Shown here piece after piece: positions 34,135-41,776 of a DNA stretch of 64,000 nucleotides. A program made the position numbers and the translations under genes. The DNA is from JANQPX01 sp041398025 (GTDB lineage: Bacteria; Pseudomonadota; Alphaproteobacteria; Geminicoccales; Geminicoccaceae), in NCBI GenBank assembly GCA_041398025.1, contig JAWKVM010000018.1, positions 1-64,000 of the forward strand, given 5' to 3'. Within the stretch, counting starts at the first letter, position 1; every line of letters begins with the position of its first letter. Below the pieces are notes generated by a model. That model was not told the origin of the DNA and ran no database searches. It was given only the letters and a program-made list of their open reading frames with translations.

Positions 34135-34938
34135 TCAGAATGTCGGCTTCAGTTTTTCATCGACGCCTGCGTCCGCCAAGGCTCTCGCGAGGGCATCAGG
34201 AGACAGCGACAGATTGCTGACGATTGCGCCTGCAAGGCCAAGAGGTGGCAACGCCTTGCCGTCGAGCAGGAGCTCGATTTGGGTGGCACTGGTCGTCCAC
34301 AGCTCCAGATCGTCACGGTTCGGAACCAGGACCATGTCTCCAGGTTGCATGGTCTCGCTCCAGAGATAGTCGCCGCTCCTGCTCAGGATCTGCACGGGTA
34401 CGATGCTTCGCGCTCGGACAATCACCCGGGCATCGGTATTTGCCGGCTCATGAACACGCGCGCCTCCGCCTTGCTCCGCCATCAGAATCGCAAGAATGTT
34501 GGCAGGCCGGTCCTCCTTACTCATTTCTGCCTTGCTGACGCTGTCCTTGCTATCAGTGCTGACCGGCGGAATCCGCTCTTTCTCCATCCCCGGCTGGGTG
34601 GCCGCAACGCCAGGACTGGTCACCGCCGTCTTGCGTTCGCCGACCTCAGGTTCTTCGAAGCGGCCAGCCTCATCCTCGAGCCTTTTAAGCGCGCGCAGGG
34701 CTTCCTCGGGCACGCCCGGAACGGTCGCAGACTCGTTGGAGGAATCAACAAGCCTGGTTTCACCTCTCTCGAGCTGATCGAGCGAATCGGCAGCCCGTGC
34801 GGGGCGCGCGGATCGATCGGTCAGATCGCTCTCCAGCGCGACGTAGGATCGGCCTGCCGCAACGCCGAGAACAATCGGCACGAGAGCGGCTACCAGTGAG
34901 GCCTTGCGAAAGCGATTGATCGGACCCTTTGCCTGCAT
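34135..34938 (-). CDS. membrane-anchored protein with a RodZ C-terminal (DUF4115) domain
   Basis: 267 residues. One TM (KASLVAALVPIVLGVAAG), an acidic low-complexity linker of about 120 residues, then a domain with RVIVRARSIVPVQILSRSGD, LWSETMQPGDMVLVP, LELWTTSATQIELLLDGKAL and PLGLAGAIVSNLSLSPDAL. This is the periplasmic domain that closes RodZ in alphaproteobacteria. The cytoplasmic HTH of RodZ, which binds MreB, is absent. RodZ couples the cytoskeleton to wall synthesis, so a free domain could modulate the elongation machinery. It stands behind its own PbrR-type promoter, diverging from pbrR, an unexpected place for a wall-shape protein. Confidence 0.72.
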   Translation of the reverse strand: MQAKGPINRFRKASLVAALVPIVLGVAAGRSYVALESDLTDRSARPARAADSLDQLERGETRLVDSSNESATVPGVPEEALRALKRLEDEAGRFEEPEVGERKTAVTSPGVAATQPGMEKERIPPVSTDSKDSVSKAEMSKEDRPANILAILMAEQGGGARVHEPANTDARVIVRARSIVPVQILSRSGDYLWSETMQPGDMVLVPNRDDLELWTTSATQIELLLDGKALPPLGLAGAIVSNLSLSPDALARALADAGVDEKLKPTF

Positions 34939-34995
34939 GCAGACCTCCCTCTGCTCCGTTGATTGCTGCTCTTGGCGCTGGAGTCGTCGGACACG

Positions 34996-35026
34996 AACAT
35001 GGGGGCTCCAGCAGCTGTAGGTTCAA
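34996..35026 (-). promoter_or_regulatory. PbrR-type promoter for the RodZ-domain gene
   Basis: Minus strand: -35 TTGAAC (35021-35026), 19-base spacer with CTACAGCTGCTGGAG, -10 CATGTT (34996-35001). The sequence TTGAACCTACAGCTGCT is identical to the first 17 bases of the promoter at 36336. It is divergent from the pbrR promoter, so one PbrR dimer may serve both directions. Confidence 0.82.
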
Positions 35027-35077
35027 GGCCGAATTCCGCCCGCGTCCGCTTTCGTTGAAAGGCAAGCGGCGATGGGC

Positions 35078-35106
35078 TTGCTGCGGGCGGCAGGCAAACC
35101 TATAGT
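35078..35106 (+). promoter_or_regulatory. promoter of the PbrR-like regulator gene
   Basis: TTGCTG (35078-35083), a 17-base spacer and TATAGT (35101-35106), about 22 bases before the pbrR start at 35129. It has an ordinary sigma-70 spacer, unlike the target promoters, as expected for a MerR-type regulator that needs basal expression. Confidence 0.6.
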
Positions 35107-35128
35107 TCGATAGAGATGGAGCTAGGCT

Positions 35129-35557
35129 ATGGACGGACAGACGCTAACAATTGGCGAATTAGCTCGAAAGGTCGGCTGCAAAGTTCAGACCATTCGGTAC
35201 TACGAGCAGATCGGACTGCTGCCGCCGCCCGACCGCACCGATGGGAATCAGCGACGTTACAGCGGACAGGAGGCAAGGCGGCTCAGCTTCGTTCGCCACG
35301 GCCGCGACCTCGGCTTTTCGCTGGACGCGCTTCGCCAGCTGCTGATGCTCGCCGACCATCCCGATCAGCCTTGCGAGACCGCCGATCAGATCGCCGAACG
35401 GCACCTGATCGACATCGAACGCAGGATCGACCGTCTGTCCGCGCTGAAGGTCGAGTTGCAGGTCATGATCAAACAGTGCCGAGGCAATGAAATCAGATCA
35501 TGCCGCGTGATCGAGGTGCTCAGTGACCATGGACACTGCTTGAATGATCAGCACTGA
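35129..35557 (+). CDS. pbrR: MerR-family divalent-metal sensor, PbrR/CadR-like
   Basis: 142 residues. Winged helix (LTIGELARKVGCKVQTIRYYEQIGLLPPP), dimer helix and metal loop. Cys82 replaces the Ser77 of CueR, and Cys117 and Cys125 form the loop pair, with Cys137 close to the end. A Cys at the first position marks divalent or soft-metal sensors (ZntR, CadR, PbrR); loop length and lspA in the regulon favour the PbrR side, though Cd or Zn sensing cannot be excluded. Three promoters with near-identical 19-base spacers lie within 2.5 kb, all plausible targets. Confidence 0.85.
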   Translation: MDGQTLTIGELARKVGCKVQTIRYYEQIGLLPPPDRTDGNQRRYSGQEARRLSFVRHGRDLGFSLDALRQLLMLADHPDQPCETADQIAERHLIDIERRIDRLSALKVELQVMIKQCRGNEIRSCRVIEVLSDHGHCLNDQH

Positions 35558-35702
35558 GGAATCTGGTGAGCGCCGAGTTTGGACGTTGACCAAATGCGCC
35601 GATCTCTTGCGGCAATGCATCGCCACCCGACATTCTCATTGAAACTCCTGCCTGCTTGATGTTTTTGGACCCCTTCGATCCAATAATCGGGGTCCTGAGC
35701 CT

Positions 35703-36221
35703 ATGCGCTTGTTGTTTGCCGCTTGCTGCATTGTCGCTTCTGCAGCCGCAAATTCCCAATTCAGCTTTGCCAATATAGCCAGCCACGGAGACGACAAGGT
35801 CAGCTTGGTCGTCGTTCACAAAAGCGATCGGCGTCTCGAGCTGCGGAGTGGCGACAAATTGCTGCATGCCTACCGAGTCGCTCTCGGCTGGGCGCCAAAG
35901 GGACATAAGCGAATGGAGGGCGATGGCCGTACACCTGAAGGCGTCTACACCTTGGATTGGCGCAACCCGGATAGCCGCTTCTATCGCTCGATCCACATCT
36001 CCTATCCCGAAGAGCGCGACTTGGTCTCTGCAGAGCGCTGGAAGACACGTGCCGGCGGAATGATCATGATTCACGGACTGCCGAGCGACGCCGACCCGGC
36101 AGAGGTTGAGAACCACTATGAGATCAATTGGACCGACGGCTGCATTGCGGTCACAAACACGGAAATCGACGAAATTTGGTCAGAGGTCGAGGACGGAACG
36201 CCAATCATCATCTATCCATAG
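35703..36221 (+). CDS. small exported L,D-transpeptidase (YkuD domain)
   Basis: 172 residues with a signal peptide (LLFAACCIVASAAANSQ). The YkuD fold shows LVVVHKSDRRLELRSGDKLL, YRVALGWAPKGHKRMEGDGRTPEGVY, MIHGLPSD and the catalytic NWTDGCIAVTNTEIDEIW with His and Cys in place. Minimal enzymes of this type attach lipoproteins or make 3-3 crosslinks. With the larger YcbB-type enzyme at 27009 it is the second L,D-transpeptidase of the island. It follows pbrR by 145 bases on the same strand and may be co-transcribed. Confidence 0.9.
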   Translation: MRLLFAACCIVASAAANSQFSFANIASHGDDKVSLVVVHKSDRRLELRSGDKLLHAYRVALGWAPKGHKRMEGDGRTPEGVYTLDWRNPDSRFYRSIHISYPEERDLVSAERWKTRAGGMIMIHGLPSDADPAEVENHYEINWTDGCIAVTNTEIDEIWSEVEDGTPIIIYP

Positions 36222-36335
36222 CGATGGCAATTCAATATCTCGCTCGGCGCTAGACGCCCTTGGTACTTCTTGAACAGCCATCAACGAAGCCGCGATTTGC
36301 TCGCTCGACATTGCGAGAATTTCATGCATCACGTC

Positions 36336-36366
36336 TTGAACCTACAGCTGCTAGAGGAATTAAATA
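36336..36366 (+). promoter_or_regulatory. PbrR-type promoter for the lspA-DsbA-SCO set
   Basis: TTGAAC (36336-36341), 19-base spacer CTACAGCTGCTAGAGGAAT, TAAATA (36361-36366). CCTACAGCTGCTAGAGG is an imperfect dyad (6 of 8 pairs). It lies about 145 bases before lspA. The 290 bases between the transpeptidase gene and lspA hold nothing else that I can identify. Confidence 0.85.
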
Positions 36367-36511
36367 GGCCCATCGGATAATTGGCTGAGAGCTTCATGCA
36401 CATGAGCCGCGACCCTTCTCGCTGGATCGCCAGGGCGACGAATCTTGATACAAGGGACCCGTTCTCGCTCGCCCGGCAGGTTCACGAGGACACAGCCGGT
36501 AGGCATAGGCG

Positions 36512-37027
36512 TTGACCATGAACAAGCGTCGTTGGATCCATGCTGCGATACTGTTGATCGTTTGTCTATCGGTGCTGCTCGATCAGGGTATGAAATGGCT
36601 GGTCGTAAACATCATCATGCAGCCTCCCGATGTCATTCCCTTGCTGCCTTTCTTGAATTTGCGCCTCGGTTTCAATACCGGTGTGAGCTTCGGTCTCTTC
36701 AACGAGCTCTTTGCGGACGCACCCGTGCTGCTAGCCAGTCTTATGTTTCTCATCGTCGGCGGATTGGCCTTTTGGGCTTGGCGCGCCCAGACCTGGACAG
36801 AGTTGATCGGACTGAGCCTCGTGATCGGCGGCGCGCTTGGGAACATCATCGACCGGCTGCGGCTTGGCGCCGTCGTCGATTTTCTGGATCTGCATGCCGC
36901 CGGCTGGCATTGGCCGACCTTCAACACAGCCGATATCGGTATTACCGCGGGCGCCGCTCTGCTGCTGCTCAGCAGCTTAAGCAATCAGCGCCTCATTGAG
37001 GAAAGCGCCGGTGCTCCGCTGCGGTAG
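36512..37027 (+). CDS. lspA: prolipoprotein signal peptidase (signal peptidase II), PbrC-like
   Basis: 171 residues, four TMs. Catalytic motifs are present: LDQGMKW, LGFNTGVSFGLF, GGALGNIIDRLRLGAVVDFLD and FNTADIGI, the last two carrying the Asp pair of this aspartic protease. It removes signal peptides from lipoproteins at the inner membrane. In the Cupriavidus pbr lead-resistance operon the same enzyme is PbrC. Here it is the first gene behind a PbrR-type promoter, which supports that parallel. It is surely not the housekeeping copy. A DsbA-like gene follows after 27 bases. Confidence 0.92.
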   Translation: MTMNKRRWIHAAILLIVCLSVLLDQGMKWLVVNIIMQPPDVIPLLPFLNLRLGFNTGVSFGLFNELFADAPVLLASLMFLIVGGLAFWAWRAQTWTELIGLSLVIGGALGNIIDRLRLGAVVDFLDLHAAGWHWPTFNTADIGITAGAALLLLSSLSNQRLIEESAGAPLR

Positions 37028-37054
37028 CCTCGGTCCAACCAGGGAGAAATCGAT

Positions 37055-37669
37055 ATGAGACTGTTGAAGAAGACTGTGTTCGCCTGCATAGCCCTTTTAG
37101 CATTTCCGCCGGTCTCGGCAGCCGACGCTTCCGATCCGGCGATACCGCCGGGCGCGATGTCGGAAAAAGTTCTGGGAGACACCAACGCCGAGATCACCAT
37201 CATCGAATATGCTTCGCTGACATGCCCGCACTGCGCCCAGTTCCATGAGGAGATCCTGCCGAAAATCAAGGCCGAATATATCGAGACCGGCAAGGCTAAG
37301 CTGGTCTATCGCGACTTTCCACTCGATCAGACGGCCTTGAAAGCGTCTCTGCTCGCGCGATGTGCGCCCGACGAACAGTTCTTCACCTTCATCGATGCGC
37401 TGTTTTCGCAACAGCCGATGTGGGCAAAAAGCGAAGATCCGGACGAGGCGCTCGCCAACCTCGGCATGCTAGGTGGGGTCAGCCGAGAGAAGTTTGCGGC
37501 CTGCGCCTCAAACGAGGAGCTTACCGACTATGTTCTGCAGGTGCGCTTGGACGGACAGAACGAGTTCGCCGTCGACTCCACGCCGACGGTGATCGTCAAC
37601 GGGAAGAAATTGGCCCATGTGTCGTCATTCGAAGAAGTCAAAGCAGCCGTTGAGCCCTTGGTTCAGTGA
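37055..37669 (+). CDS. DsbA-family protein with a CPHC active site
   Basis: 204 residues with a signal peptide (VFACIALLAFPPVSAAD). Thioredoxin fold with ITIIEYASLTCPHCAQFHEEI (CPHC, the strongly oxidising centre of DsbA), helical insert, and cis-Pro in VDSTPTVIVNGK. It is soluble and periplasmic, unlike the CEAC protein at 24389. It sits between lspA and SCO in a metal-inducible set; DsbA, SCO and PCuAC all handle Cys or copper in the periplasm. Sequences of this type are also listed as BdbD/Com1-like. Confidence 0.92.
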   Translation: MRLLKKTVFACIALLAFPPVSAADASDPAIPPGAMSEKVLGDTNAEITIIEYASLTCPHCAQFHEEILPKIKAEYIETGKAKLVYRDFPLDQTALKASLLARCAPDEQFFTFIDALFSQQPMWAKSEDPDEALANLGMLGGVSREKFAACASNEELTDYVLQVRLDGQNEFAVDSTPTVIVNGKKLAHVSSFEEVKAAVEPLVQ

Positions 37670-37786
37670 ACTTGTGGCGCCAGACCGTACGAGGGGTTTG
37701 ATGGTGGAGTGGTTGTCGTTGGCAAGATCGATACCTATCGATCCAATTGGCTATGAGCGTGAAATGCACGCGAAGGGGCTGATCCG

Positions 37787-38407
37787 ATGACAGCTAGAAC
37801 AGAGCGTCTCATTATTGCCTTCGCGGCTGGTCTGGCTCTGCTGGGCATCGTATTTTTTGCGTTCAGTGTTTTCTGGCATGACGATGGACGAGCCGGTCAG
37901 ACGAGCTCTTCTTCCTCATCCTCTGCGCTCATCAAGAGCGATTTCGAGCTCGTCGATCAAACCGGGAGTCCCATCGCCGATGAGGATTTTAAGGGCAGCT
38001 GGCAGCTTGTCTTCTTCGGTTTCACATACTGCCCCGACATCTGTCCGACGACGCTTGATACGGTGAGTGCGGTGATGGAGGCGCTGGGTTCCGATGCCGA
38101 TTCAGTTGCGCCGCTGTTCATCACGGTGGATCCCGAGCGCGACACGCCGGACGTGATGGCTGACTATGTCGCCAACTTCGATTCGCGCATCATCGGCCTG
38201 ACCGGCAGTCCCGAACAAATCAAGGCGGCTGCGCAGGCATTTCGGGTGTATTACAACAAAGCCGAAAATACCGATGCGCCGGATGACTATTCGATGGACC
38301 ATTCAGCATTCCTCTATCTGATGGGACCGAACGGTGAATATGTCAGCCACTTTTCACATAACGATGATGTCGAGAAAATCGTAGCCGGCATTCGGGAAAA
38401 AATCTGA
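37787..38407 (+). CDS. SCO1/SenC-family copper chaperone
   Basis: 206 residues with one N-terminal TM (IIAFAAGLALLGIVFFAFSV). The thioredoxin-like domain binds copper through FTYCPDICPTTLD (CxxxC) and a distal His in DYSMDHSAFLYLMG, both present, and VDPERDTP is the usual family loop. It inserts Cu into the CuA site of cytochrome oxidase or senses redox state. The start follows the DsbA stop by 117 bases; PCuAC follows after 18 bases. Confidence 0.93.
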   Translation: MTARTERLIIAFAAGLALLGIVFFAFSVFWHDDGRAGQTSSSSSSSALIKSDFELVDQTGSPIADEDFKGSWQLVFFGFTYCPDICPTTLDTVSAVMEALGSDADSVAPLFITVDPERDTPDVMADYVANFDSRIIGLTGSPEQIKAAAQAFRVYYNKAENTDAPDDYSMDHSAFLYLMGPNGEYVSHFSHNDDVEKIVAGIREKI

Positions 38408-38425
38408 ACATTGAGGGGCCGCACA

Positions 38426-38896
38426 ATGATTCGCCGTTTCTGCCGAGGTCTTATGAGCCTGTTGGCGCTCGCCCTATCTACGGCCGCCACCGCTGGTGAA
38501 ATCAAGCAGGTCGGGGATATCGAGGTCGACACGCCTTGGGCGCGCGCCTCGGTTGGTACGTCGAGGCCGGCAGCTGCTTATTTGACGATCCGCAATGCCG
38601 GCGACCGAGCCGATCGCCTGCTCGCCGTCGAATCCCCGCTTGCAGGTCACGTCATGGTACATGCTTCTACGCAGCAGGACGGCATCATGAAGATGACGCC
38701 GCTCGACGTCTTGGACCTGCCGGCGCAAGGCGAAGTCAACCTGGCGCCGGGCGGGACGCACATCATGCTCATGGATCTTCAGCAGCCGCTTGAGGAAGGC
38801 CGAGAGTTGCCACTCAGGCTCATTCTGGAACGCGCCGGGGTCATTGAGGTCAGCGCGCGGATCGGCAGCCTGGCGGCCAGAACCCCGCCCGACTAG
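38426..38896 (+). CDS. PCu(A)C-type copper chaperone
   Basis: 156 residues from ATG 38426 (GAGGGG upstream). Signal peptide (LMSLLALALSTAATAGE), then the family motif: PWARAS, AAYLTIRN, GHVMVHASTQQDGIMKM and GGTHIMLMDLQQPL, which hold the Met/His ligands (H...M...HxM) for Cu(I). It passes copper to the CuA or CuB site of oxidases, in concert with SCO. It comes directly after the SCO gene. Confidence 0.93.
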   Translation: MIRRFCRGLMSLLALALSTAATAGEIKQVGDIEVDTPWARASVGTSRPAAAYLTIRNAGDRADRLLAVESPLAGHVMVHASTQQDGIMKMTPLDVLDLPAQGEVNLAPGGTHIMLMDLQQPLEEGRELPLRLILERAGVIEVSARIGSLAARTPPD

Positions 38897-39042
38897 TTGT
38901 GGCAGGTTGTCAATTCGGGCGGGAGGCTCGGCTGTTCACCGATCACGATGTCCGTCAGGACACCGGCTCGTGCGGGAATTGACGATGTTGCGCGGCAGCC
39001 TATCGGTCAATCCATCGATGCGCGAGGAGGAAACATCGCGAC

Positions 39043-39783
39043 ATGCTTGAGCTTTCCAGCATTGGCGTCCTGACGGCGTTTGCCGCCGGAGCGATTTCTT
39101 TCCTGTCGCCTTGCGTCCTCCCGCTCGTTCCCGGTTATGTCTCATATGTGACAGGCGCCAGTCTGACCGACACGCCGGAGCGCGGCTCCGCCGCCATACG
39201 GCTTCCGGCTTTGGGTTTGAGCGCGCTTTTCGTGCTCGGGTTCAGCACCGTCTTCGTGATTCTTGGTGCGAGCGCCACAGCGCTTGGTCAACTGCTGCTG
39301 CAATATCGTTACGAGACCAATATCATTGGCGGCGCCATCATCGTCGTTTTTGGCCTCTTTACGATGGGGCTTCTCCGGCTGTCTTGGCTCGATCGCGAAT
39401 TTCGTCTCCATCAGGAGATTCCGGGAGGTCGTCCGCTTGGCGCCTACATTCTCGGGCTCGCCTTCGGCTTCGGCTGGACACCTTGCATCGGCCCAGTTCT
39501 CGGGGCCATCCTTACGGTCAGCGCGAGCTCAGCCACCGTGCCTCAGGGCATTGCATTGCTCGCTGTCTATTCACTTGGCCTCGGACTTCCGTTTCTTATT
39601 GCAGCAGCCTGTACAGGCGCATTCATTGCTCGTATGCGCATGATGCGGCGGTTTGGGCGGTCGCTGCAACTGGTGGCCGGCTGCGTGATGGTCGCGATGG
39701 GTGTCGCCATGATGACCGGCTATCTGTCGGCGTTTGCCTATTGGCTTATCCAGACCTTCCCCGGTTTGGCGACGATCGGGTGA
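39043..39783 (+). CDS. ccdA: CcdA-type transmembrane thiol-redox transporter
   Basis: 246 residues, six TMs. The two redox Cys are in FLSPCVLPLVPGY and GWTPCIGPVLG, each at a helix end, the CcdA/ScsB pattern. It carries electrons from cytoplasmic thioredoxin to periplasmic partners such as TlpA, SCO and cytochrome c maturation proteins. It stands 146 bases after PCuAC and closes the PbrR-linked set. TlpA at 28872 and SCO at 37787 are its plausible clients. Confidence 0.9.
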   Translation: MLELSSIGVLTAFAAGAISFLSPCVLPLVPGYVSYVTGASLTDTPERGSAAIRLPALGLSALFVLGFSTVFVILGASATALGQLLLQYRYETNIIGGAIIVVFGLFTMGLLRLSWLDREFRLHQEIPGGRPLGAYILGLAFGFGWTPCIGPVLGAILTVSASSATVPQGIALLAVYSLGLGLPFLIAAACTGAFIARMRMMRRFGRSLQLVAGCVMVAMGVAMMTGYLSAFAYWLIQTFPGLATIG

Positions 39784-40135
39784 TCGGAGCCAGTGTGAGA
39801 GACCGATCGAAATAGGCGCATTCAAACGTAGGCAGGAAGGGCGAAGGATGCTTCAGAGCCGTCAAGCCTGGCTGAGGCTGAAAGCGCCTTCGGCTCGGCT
39901 GCGCACAGCAGTTAACAGCCTCTTACGAAGTCACAAAAACTTTACCTTGGTCACGTCACAGCTGTGAAGATTTGCATGGCATTATTAGCGACATGGACAC
40001 GAAACACACCACCGATGAAGAGGCCTCCGCCGGTCAGACCTTTGGAAGCTTTGACCTGACTGACAGCGGATGGATCGTCTCTTGCGAGGCAGACGCCCGC
40101 GACGGACTTGGGCGTAAAGGCAGCTGAGCGAGAGA
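39784..40135. other. gap between ccdA and the transglutaminase-like gene
   Basis: No strong gene. One short plus-strand frame, 39993-40127 (44 codons, starting MDTKHTTDEEASAGQTF and ending ARDGLGRKGS), looks coding in composition but has no ribosome site or family. Otherwise I see nothing. Confidence 0.35.
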
Positions 40136-40831
40136 TCAGCGCTTGCTGAAAAGGCTGGCGGCTGCTGCGGGAGCGATACGGGCGGACGTGGCGGCATGCG
40201 CCCAGCGAGCCTGCTCGTTGACCGAATAGTAGGGAGCATACTCGGTGACCTGGGCTTGCGGTCGGACCTCGCTGTTCACGTTGTCGAGAATGAAGACGCC
40301 ATCGTCGGTGTAGACAGCGAGCACGGCGTGGGCCAGATCGCGGATCACGTCCTTCACGACCGCGATACGCAGTTGATCCGCGGCGAAGCCCATCTGGCGC
40401 AGCGTCACGTATTTGGTGATCGCATAGTCCTCGCAATCCCCTGAACGGCTGAAGAACTCGGCGGGCGACGCCCAATAGTCGCTCTGGTCGTAATTGTATT
40501 GATCAGTCCGATAGCGCCATTGATTGACGAATCTCGTGACCGTCTTGAGCTGATCGATCTGGCTGTTGCCCTGCTGATCCCTGATCATGGCCTGCCAGGC
40601 CCTGATAGCTTTTGAGCCGCAGCCGCGCTCGCCCCCGGCGCAATCGGCATAGGACTTCTGCTCCTTCGCGATCTTTTGCATGACCGCCTTCCACTTCGGA
40701 AGAGCGTCCAGATCGCTGGTGCGATACTCGACGGTCTTGAACAAGGCGGGAGACTGAGCCGCGGCTGGAACGGCAAGGATGCTGCCGATGGCGGCGACGG
40801 CGAGGACGGCGGCTTTAGTATAGATGTTCAT
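40136..40831 (-). CDS. bacterial transglutaminase-like cysteine proteinase (LapG-type fold)
   Basis: 231 residues with a signal peptide (VLAVAAIGSILAVPAAAQ). The catalytic triad of the BTLCP family is in view: Cys in SRSGDCEDYAITKY, His in DLAHAVLAVYTD and Asp in FILDNVNSEV. LapG proteases of this fold cleave surface adhesins in response to c-di-GMP through LapD, but no lapD is adjacent. It stands alone on the minus strand. A 9-bp inverted repeat in the leader and a 21-bp palindrome further upstream suggest control. Confidence 0.88.
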   Translation of the reverse strand: MNIYTKAAVLAVAAIGSILAVPAAAQSPALFKTVEYRTSDLDALPKWKAVMQKIAKEQKSYADCAGGERGCGSKAIRAWQAMIRDQQGNSQIDQLKTVTRFVNQWRYRTDQYNYDQSDYWASPAEFFSRSGDCEDYAITKYVTLRQMGFAADQLRIAVVKDVIRDLAHAVLAVYTDDGVFILDNVNSEVRPQAQVTEYAPYYSVNEQARWAHAATSARIAPAAAASLFSKR

Positions 40832-40849
40832 GGCGGCGTTACCCCAGAG

Positions 40850-40873
40850 CTTTGATCTCGTTGAAGATCAAAG
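40850..40873. repeat. 9-bp inverted repeat in the leader of the transglutaminase-like gene
   Basis: CTTTGATCT (40850-40858) is the exact reverse complement of 40865-40873, with a six-base loop, starting 19 bases upstream of the start codon at 40831. It could be an operator or a leader hairpin. Confidence 0.35.
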
Positions 40874-40925
40874 TAAGGGTTACCGCTTAACGAGTTTTTT
40901 ATTTTCTTTGTTAGGTTTTGTTGAC

Positions 40926-40946
40926 CATAGGCAAAATTTGCCTATG
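40926..40946. promoter_or_regulatory. 21-bp perfect palindrome, candidate operator
   Basis: CATAGGCAAA, one base, TTTGCCTATG: two exact 10-base arms around a single central A, in an AT-rich stretch 95 bases upstream of the transglutaminase-like start. It has the size and symmetry of a dimeric repressor site; the regulator is not identified. Confidence 0.45.
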
Positions 40947-41149
40947 TGATTGAAAATATTACCCCATCACCCATCAATATTTTCCACCTTTTTTTCATGA
41001 TGCCATCATACCAGACGGATCTTCAAGGCGTTTTGCGACTTGTAGTTAATTGAACACTAGCCATTGTTACTTTCATAACCAATAATGACTTCACGGCATA
41101 CCTGCAACCTATCCCTAGGCTATGGCTTGCCGACTCTATTCTGCGATCG

Positions 41150-41590
41150 CCTCAATTGCCGGAGCCGAAAGCGGCTGTCGTGGCCGAACGTCGGCACCAA
41201 AGATCTCATATCGGTTGCCAACCCCATACCAGCCTCTAGAGAGCGTCTTCGTCGCCGAACGTTCCGAACCAAGAACGCCCTCTCGGAAACGGCCGCCAAG
41301 CTGATGGTCTTCAGGTGAAGGCCTGCCATGATGAGAAGAGGCTGATTTGCGTCAGATGGCGTTTTGGTCAAGGGTAGTCATATGACGGTCAGATCAGGCG
41401 TGCCTGCCGCGAAGGCGTTCGCTGTCACCACGTTGATGCGGGGGATCGTCTTGGGCCAGCGGCTCATCATGACCGCCGACAAACCTTGGCGTCGCCTGAA
41501 GGGCAATAAGTCGTTGCCCAGAGCCGTCGAAGGCGTCATCGTCACCGACGGCGTCCGGACCGTCGACCAACGTTGCTGCAGGAAAGCTCA
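41150..41590 (+). pseudogene. remnant of an IS256-type transposase (3' end)
   Basis: Short pieces in different frames resemble the end of IS256-family transposases: SVFVAERSEP near 41240, then after a shift FRTKNALSETAAKLMVF (to about 41315), then after some 150 bases of foreign sequence TADKPWRRLKGN and AVEGVIVTDGVRT (about 41460-41570). In intact enzymes these blocks are adjacent. No terminal repeats are evident. It fills part of the 940-base gap between 40832 and 41776, which otherwise has no gene. It marks past mobility of the island. Confidence 0.5.
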
Positions 41591-41776
41591 TCTCCCAAAT
41601 CTGCGCGCAGCCCAACACGATGTCTGAAGCGGCAGGAGATCCCACATTGCCGGCGGCTGCAGACAGGATTCATCATCGCGATCTTCCTCAGGCCAGAGCG
41701 GGACGGATGGGTGGCTTAGGCCACGTAGATTTATCGATCTTGCGAGCATCATTTTGCTACCTGGAGAAGCGGAGAA

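Noticed and set aside
33936..35026. A mercury (mer) operon, suggested by MerR-type promoters
   Set aside because: No merA, merT or merP is present, and the regulator has the Cys pattern of a Pb/Cd/Zn sensor.
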